Position numbers and translations under genes: made by a program. A stretch of DNA of 6,413 bases from Candidatus Mcinerneyibacteriota bacterium. Its GTDB lineage: Bacteria > AUK180 > JAQVHJ01. Position 1 is the first letter of the stretch. The number at the start of each line of letters is the position of its first letter. This document shows, piece by piece, positions 4,018 through 6,413 of this stretch. The stretch lies in NCBI GenBank assembly GCA_030630935.1, contig DAOVMD010000186.1, forward strand, positions 1 to 6,413. The letters run 5' to 3'. The notes under the pieces are model-generated. The model worked only from the letters and a program-made list of their open reading frames with translations. It had not been told where the DNA came from and did no database searches.

Positions 4018-6413
4018 ATGAAGAGGCTACTTGGAATATTTTTAATATTAATTATTTTCATTGCCGGTTGCGGGAAGGGAGTTGACAAACCTGTCCCAGA
4101 AAAGCCTATTAAGGATAAGCCGGTTAAATTAGAAGTTAAGCCCATTCCGGTTCCTGATGATAAGCCTATCTCACCGGATAAGTGGAAAAAGATGCTTACG
4201 GTTGACATGGACACTTTTGAATCAACCAAACCCGGTAAGCAGACAATTTACGTAGTATCATTTCATCCTCAGGGTGAGGTTCGAAATATTACTTCCACTG
4301 ATGAAATAAACATAACATTTTCAGAACCTGTTGCCCCTTTGAAGCAGCTCAAGTCCCATGAAAAATCTTTAATTCAGATAATCCCCCGAATCAGTGGTGA
4401 AGGTTACTGGAAAAACACGACTACATATTGTTATCGTATGGACGAGAAACTTGAGTTCTCTAAAAAGTACCAGGTCAAGTTTTTAGGTTATGAAACCTTT
4501 ACAGGCAAGACTATCAAGCCGAAGGAATGGGTCTTCACAACTCCTACGATTAAAATTTCCAGGACCAAGCCTTATCATAATGCAAAATATCAGACTCGTG
4601 ATCAGAAAGTATTAGTATTTTTCACACAGGATGTTTCTCCATCACGGATAAAGCCGTTTATTGAGATTCATGCCGGAAGTGATAAGTATGATTTTACAGT
4701 ACGATATTCGAACAAAGAAGAGCGGAAGCTTTTATATTACTATTATAATAAGAAGCATGAAAAACGTTATATTACAATTACCCCAAGCAAGAAATTCCCG
4801 ATTGCCACAAATATTGTGGTTCGTTTTTTACCTGGTTTACCTTCGACTGAAGGGAACATTGGTCTGAAGCGTCTCAAGGAATTGAAGTTCAGAACTTATG
4901 AGAAGTTAAAAGTTATAAGTGTAGATAAAGACTTTTATCCGGACTTAGGATTCAAGATTACTTTATCTAACCCGGTATTTAGAGATGAATTATATAAATC
5001 AATCTCTTTTAATCCCCCGGTTAAATTACAGAAGCCCGGGCATTGGGATTCAAGGGAGATTTATGTTAATGGCAATTTCAAACCCGAAATCACTTATACT
5101 CTGAAAATTCCTAAGACTTTAAAAGATAAGTTTGGGCAGAGACTCGATAAGGAATCCACGTACCAGGTTAAGTGTTTGAATTTCTCACCTTATTTTATTG
5201 GACCGGCTCCAAACCATTTTGTTTTGGAAAATTATCTTGATAAAACGATTCCGGTTAGTATTAGGAATGTGTTTGACGCGGAGATATTTTATAAAAAACT
5301 TTCAAGGAGCGATATCCTTGATTTAACTGAGAACAACAATTTTCGACCCTGGTTATTAGATTTAAAATCTTGTCATAGCTTCAAATGGACCCCGAACGTT
5401 GCAAAGAATAAGGGTTATGTTTTTGGTTTCCCTTTAAATGAGATTGGGATACATGACGATGGTTATTACTTTATCAGTTTCCCTGCAATTGGACATGAGT
5501 ACTCGGGAAGGACTAAGAAGGCTTTTCAACTTACTAACACTGCCTTAGTTGCGAAGTTCAGTCCATCACAGGTATTCATACTCGGATTTAATATGGAGAC
5601 TGGTGAGCCGGTTCCTGATTTGAAGTATGAAATTTATTCTCACACGAAATTTTTAAAGGAAACCGTTCCTAATCTCATTTCAACTATCTCAGCTGATTCG
5701 GATGGTATTGCAGTCTTCAATTCCAGTGATGCTGCAAAGAACTTAATAAAATCTTTTGTCTTTACTGATCCCGATAAAGCATTTATCTGGGGCCAGAAAC
5801 AGGATATGTTTGATATGTGGGAGTTTAGCTGGAGATATAATGTTTATTATAATTATAATCCTTCAAGTTATTACAACCACCTTCTTGCATTCACAGATAA
5901 ACATCTCTATAAAGCAGGTCAGACAGTTCGATTTAAAGGGATTCTAAGGCAGGTTTTACTGGGGCATCTTATGGTCCCGGAGATTGAAAAAATTTCCGTG
6001 GAAGTTTTCAGCTCAAGGAATGAAAAGATTCACACCGCGGAAATTGGGAAGGATGGCTTCACAAATTTTGGTTCATTTAACGGCGAGTTTGAATTATCCC
6101 AAACAGCCCCGATGGGTTATTATAGGATTAAATTCACCATTGAATTTCCTAATGACACCAAGTACTACCGTACCCTAAGTTTTTCAGTTCAGGAATATAA
6201 ACCTGCCAAGTTTGAGGTTAAGGTCACGATTAACCAAGATCAGATAATCTCGGGTGAATCCTTATCGGGAGTAATAAACGGTAAGTATCTTTTTGGCACA
6301 CCCATGTCGAAGGCGAAAGCAAATTATGCCTGGATGCTTCAGGGAACTTATTATTCCCCGCCTAACTTTGACGATTATTCATTTGGTACATACGATGCAT
6401 ATTACCGTCACAC
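4018..6413 (+). CDS. Bacterial alpha-2-macroglobulin lipoprotein (N-terminal part, cut by window end)
   Basis: The frame stays open from the ATG to the window edge (798 codons plus two bases). The family traps proteases in the periplasm. MKRLLGIFLILIIFIAGC is a lipoprotein signal with lipobox IAGC and lipidated Cys18; Gly at +2, not Asp, favours outer-membrane sorting. A Lys/Pro-rich linker runs to about 57. Three Ig-like (Big_5-type) domains follow: about 80-177 (TFSEPV at 100-105), 178-294 and 295-388. Macroglobulin domains come next: TGEPV at 528-532 with DSDGIAVF at 560-567, the A2M_N-type TDKHLYKAGQTVRFKGILR at 626-644, and EYKPAKFEV (726-734) with YLFGTPMSKA (757-766). A Tyr/Asn-rich stretch lies at 607-621. 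Family members usually have about 1,500-1,900 residues, so the bait region, any CxEQ thioester and the complement-like C-terminus lie beyond the window. The family is clear, but whether it keeps the thioester is unknown. Confidence 0.92.
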   Translation, partial: MKRLLGIFLILIIFIAGCGKGVDKPVPEKPIKDKPVKLEVKPIPVPDDKPISPDKWKKMLTVDMDTFESTKPGKQTIYVVSFHPQGEVRNITSTDEINITFSEPVAPLKQLKSHEKSLIQIIPRISGEGYWKNTTTYCYRMDEKLEFSKKYQVKFLGYETFTGKTIKPKEWVFTTPTIKISRTKPYHNAKYQTRDQKVLVFFTQDVSPSRIKPFIEIHAGSDKYDFTVRYSNKEERKLLYYYYNKKHEKRYITITPSKKFPIATNIVVRFLPGLPSTEGNIGLKRLKELKFRTYEKLKVISVDKDFYPDLGFKITLSNPVFRDELYKSISFNPPVKLQKPGHWDSREIYVNGNFKPEITYTLKIPKTLKDKFGQRLDKESTYQVKCLNFSPYFIGPAPNHFVLENYLDKTIPVSIRNVFDAEIFYKKLSRSDILDLTENNNFRPWLLDLKSCHSFKWTPNVAKNKGYVFGFPLNEIGIHDDGYYFISFPAIGHEYSGRTKKAFQLTNTALVAKFSPSQVFILGFNMETGEPVPDLKYEIYSHTKFLKETVPNLISTISADSDGIAVFNSSDAAKNLIKSFVFTDPDKAFIWGQKQDMFDMWEFSWRYNVYYNYNPSSYYNHLLAFTDKHLYKAGQTVRFKGILRQVLLGHLMVPEIEKISVEVFSSRNEKIHTAEIGKDGFTNFGSFNGEFELSQTAPMGYYRIKFTIEFPNDTKYYRTLSFSVQEYKPAKFEVKVTINQDQIISGESLSGVINGKYLFGTPMSKAKANYAWMLQGTYYSPPNFDDYSFGTYDAYYRH

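Noticed and set aside
3975-4229. 84-codon minus-strand frame across the start of the alpha-2-macroglobulin gene
   Set aside because: It is antisense to the signal peptide and the Lys/Pro-rich linker and shows no start signals.
4661-4867. 68-codon plus-strand frame in the right-hand gene
   Set aside because: It is an out-of-frame shadow of the alpha-2-macroglobulin coding sequence with no start signal of its own.
5756-6178. Two 63-64 codon plus-strand frames in the right-hand part
   Set aside because: Both are out-of-frame shadows of the alpha-2-macroglobulin reading frame, which continues unbroken through them.

Overview
The window reads as AT-rich bacterial chromosome with two divergent transcription units separated by an unusually long, repeat-rich intergenic region of about 1 kb. 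The organism is probably a Gram-negative (diderm) bacterium, because the right-hand gene encodes a lipoprotein alpha-2-macroglobulin of the periplasmic type. The intergenic DNA (short tandem repeats, small hairpins, a degenerate dispersed repeat) resembles what is often seen in genomes of uncultured candidate phyla. I cannot name a species or phylum from this sequence.

Layout. Bases 1-281 are non-coding and lie downstream of guaA; they hold short tandem repeats and small hairpins. Bases 282-2999 (minus strand) are a two-gene guanine-nucleotide operon transcribed right to left: a short CBS-less IMP dehydrogenase of the GuaB3 type (1839-2999), then, after 21 bases, GMP synthase GuaA (282-1817). 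A near-consensus sigma-70 promoter with an extended -10 lies just upstream at 3061-3089. Together the two enzymes would take IMP through XMP to GMP.

Bases 3000-4017 carry no convincing gene. In order they hold the guaB3 promoter, a degenerate dispersed repeat, a strong plus-strand intrinsic terminator with no gene in front of it, one hexamer and two heptamer tandem arrays, a perfect 10+10 inverted repeat, two copies of a 15-bp palindrome 93 bp apart (one overlapping a TATAAT), a pair of mutually exclusive hairpins, and a good promoter and ribosome binding site for the right-hand gene.

Bases 4018-6413 (plus strand) are the first 798 codons of a large bacterial alpha-2-macroglobulin. It starts with a lipoprotein signal peptide, followed by three Ig-like domains and the first macroglobulin domains. 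It runs off the window before the expected bait region and thioester.

The most notable items are the guaB3-guaA pairing, the recurring heptamer arrays with hairpins on both sides of the operon, the twin palindromes, and the orphan terminator with its structured surroundings.
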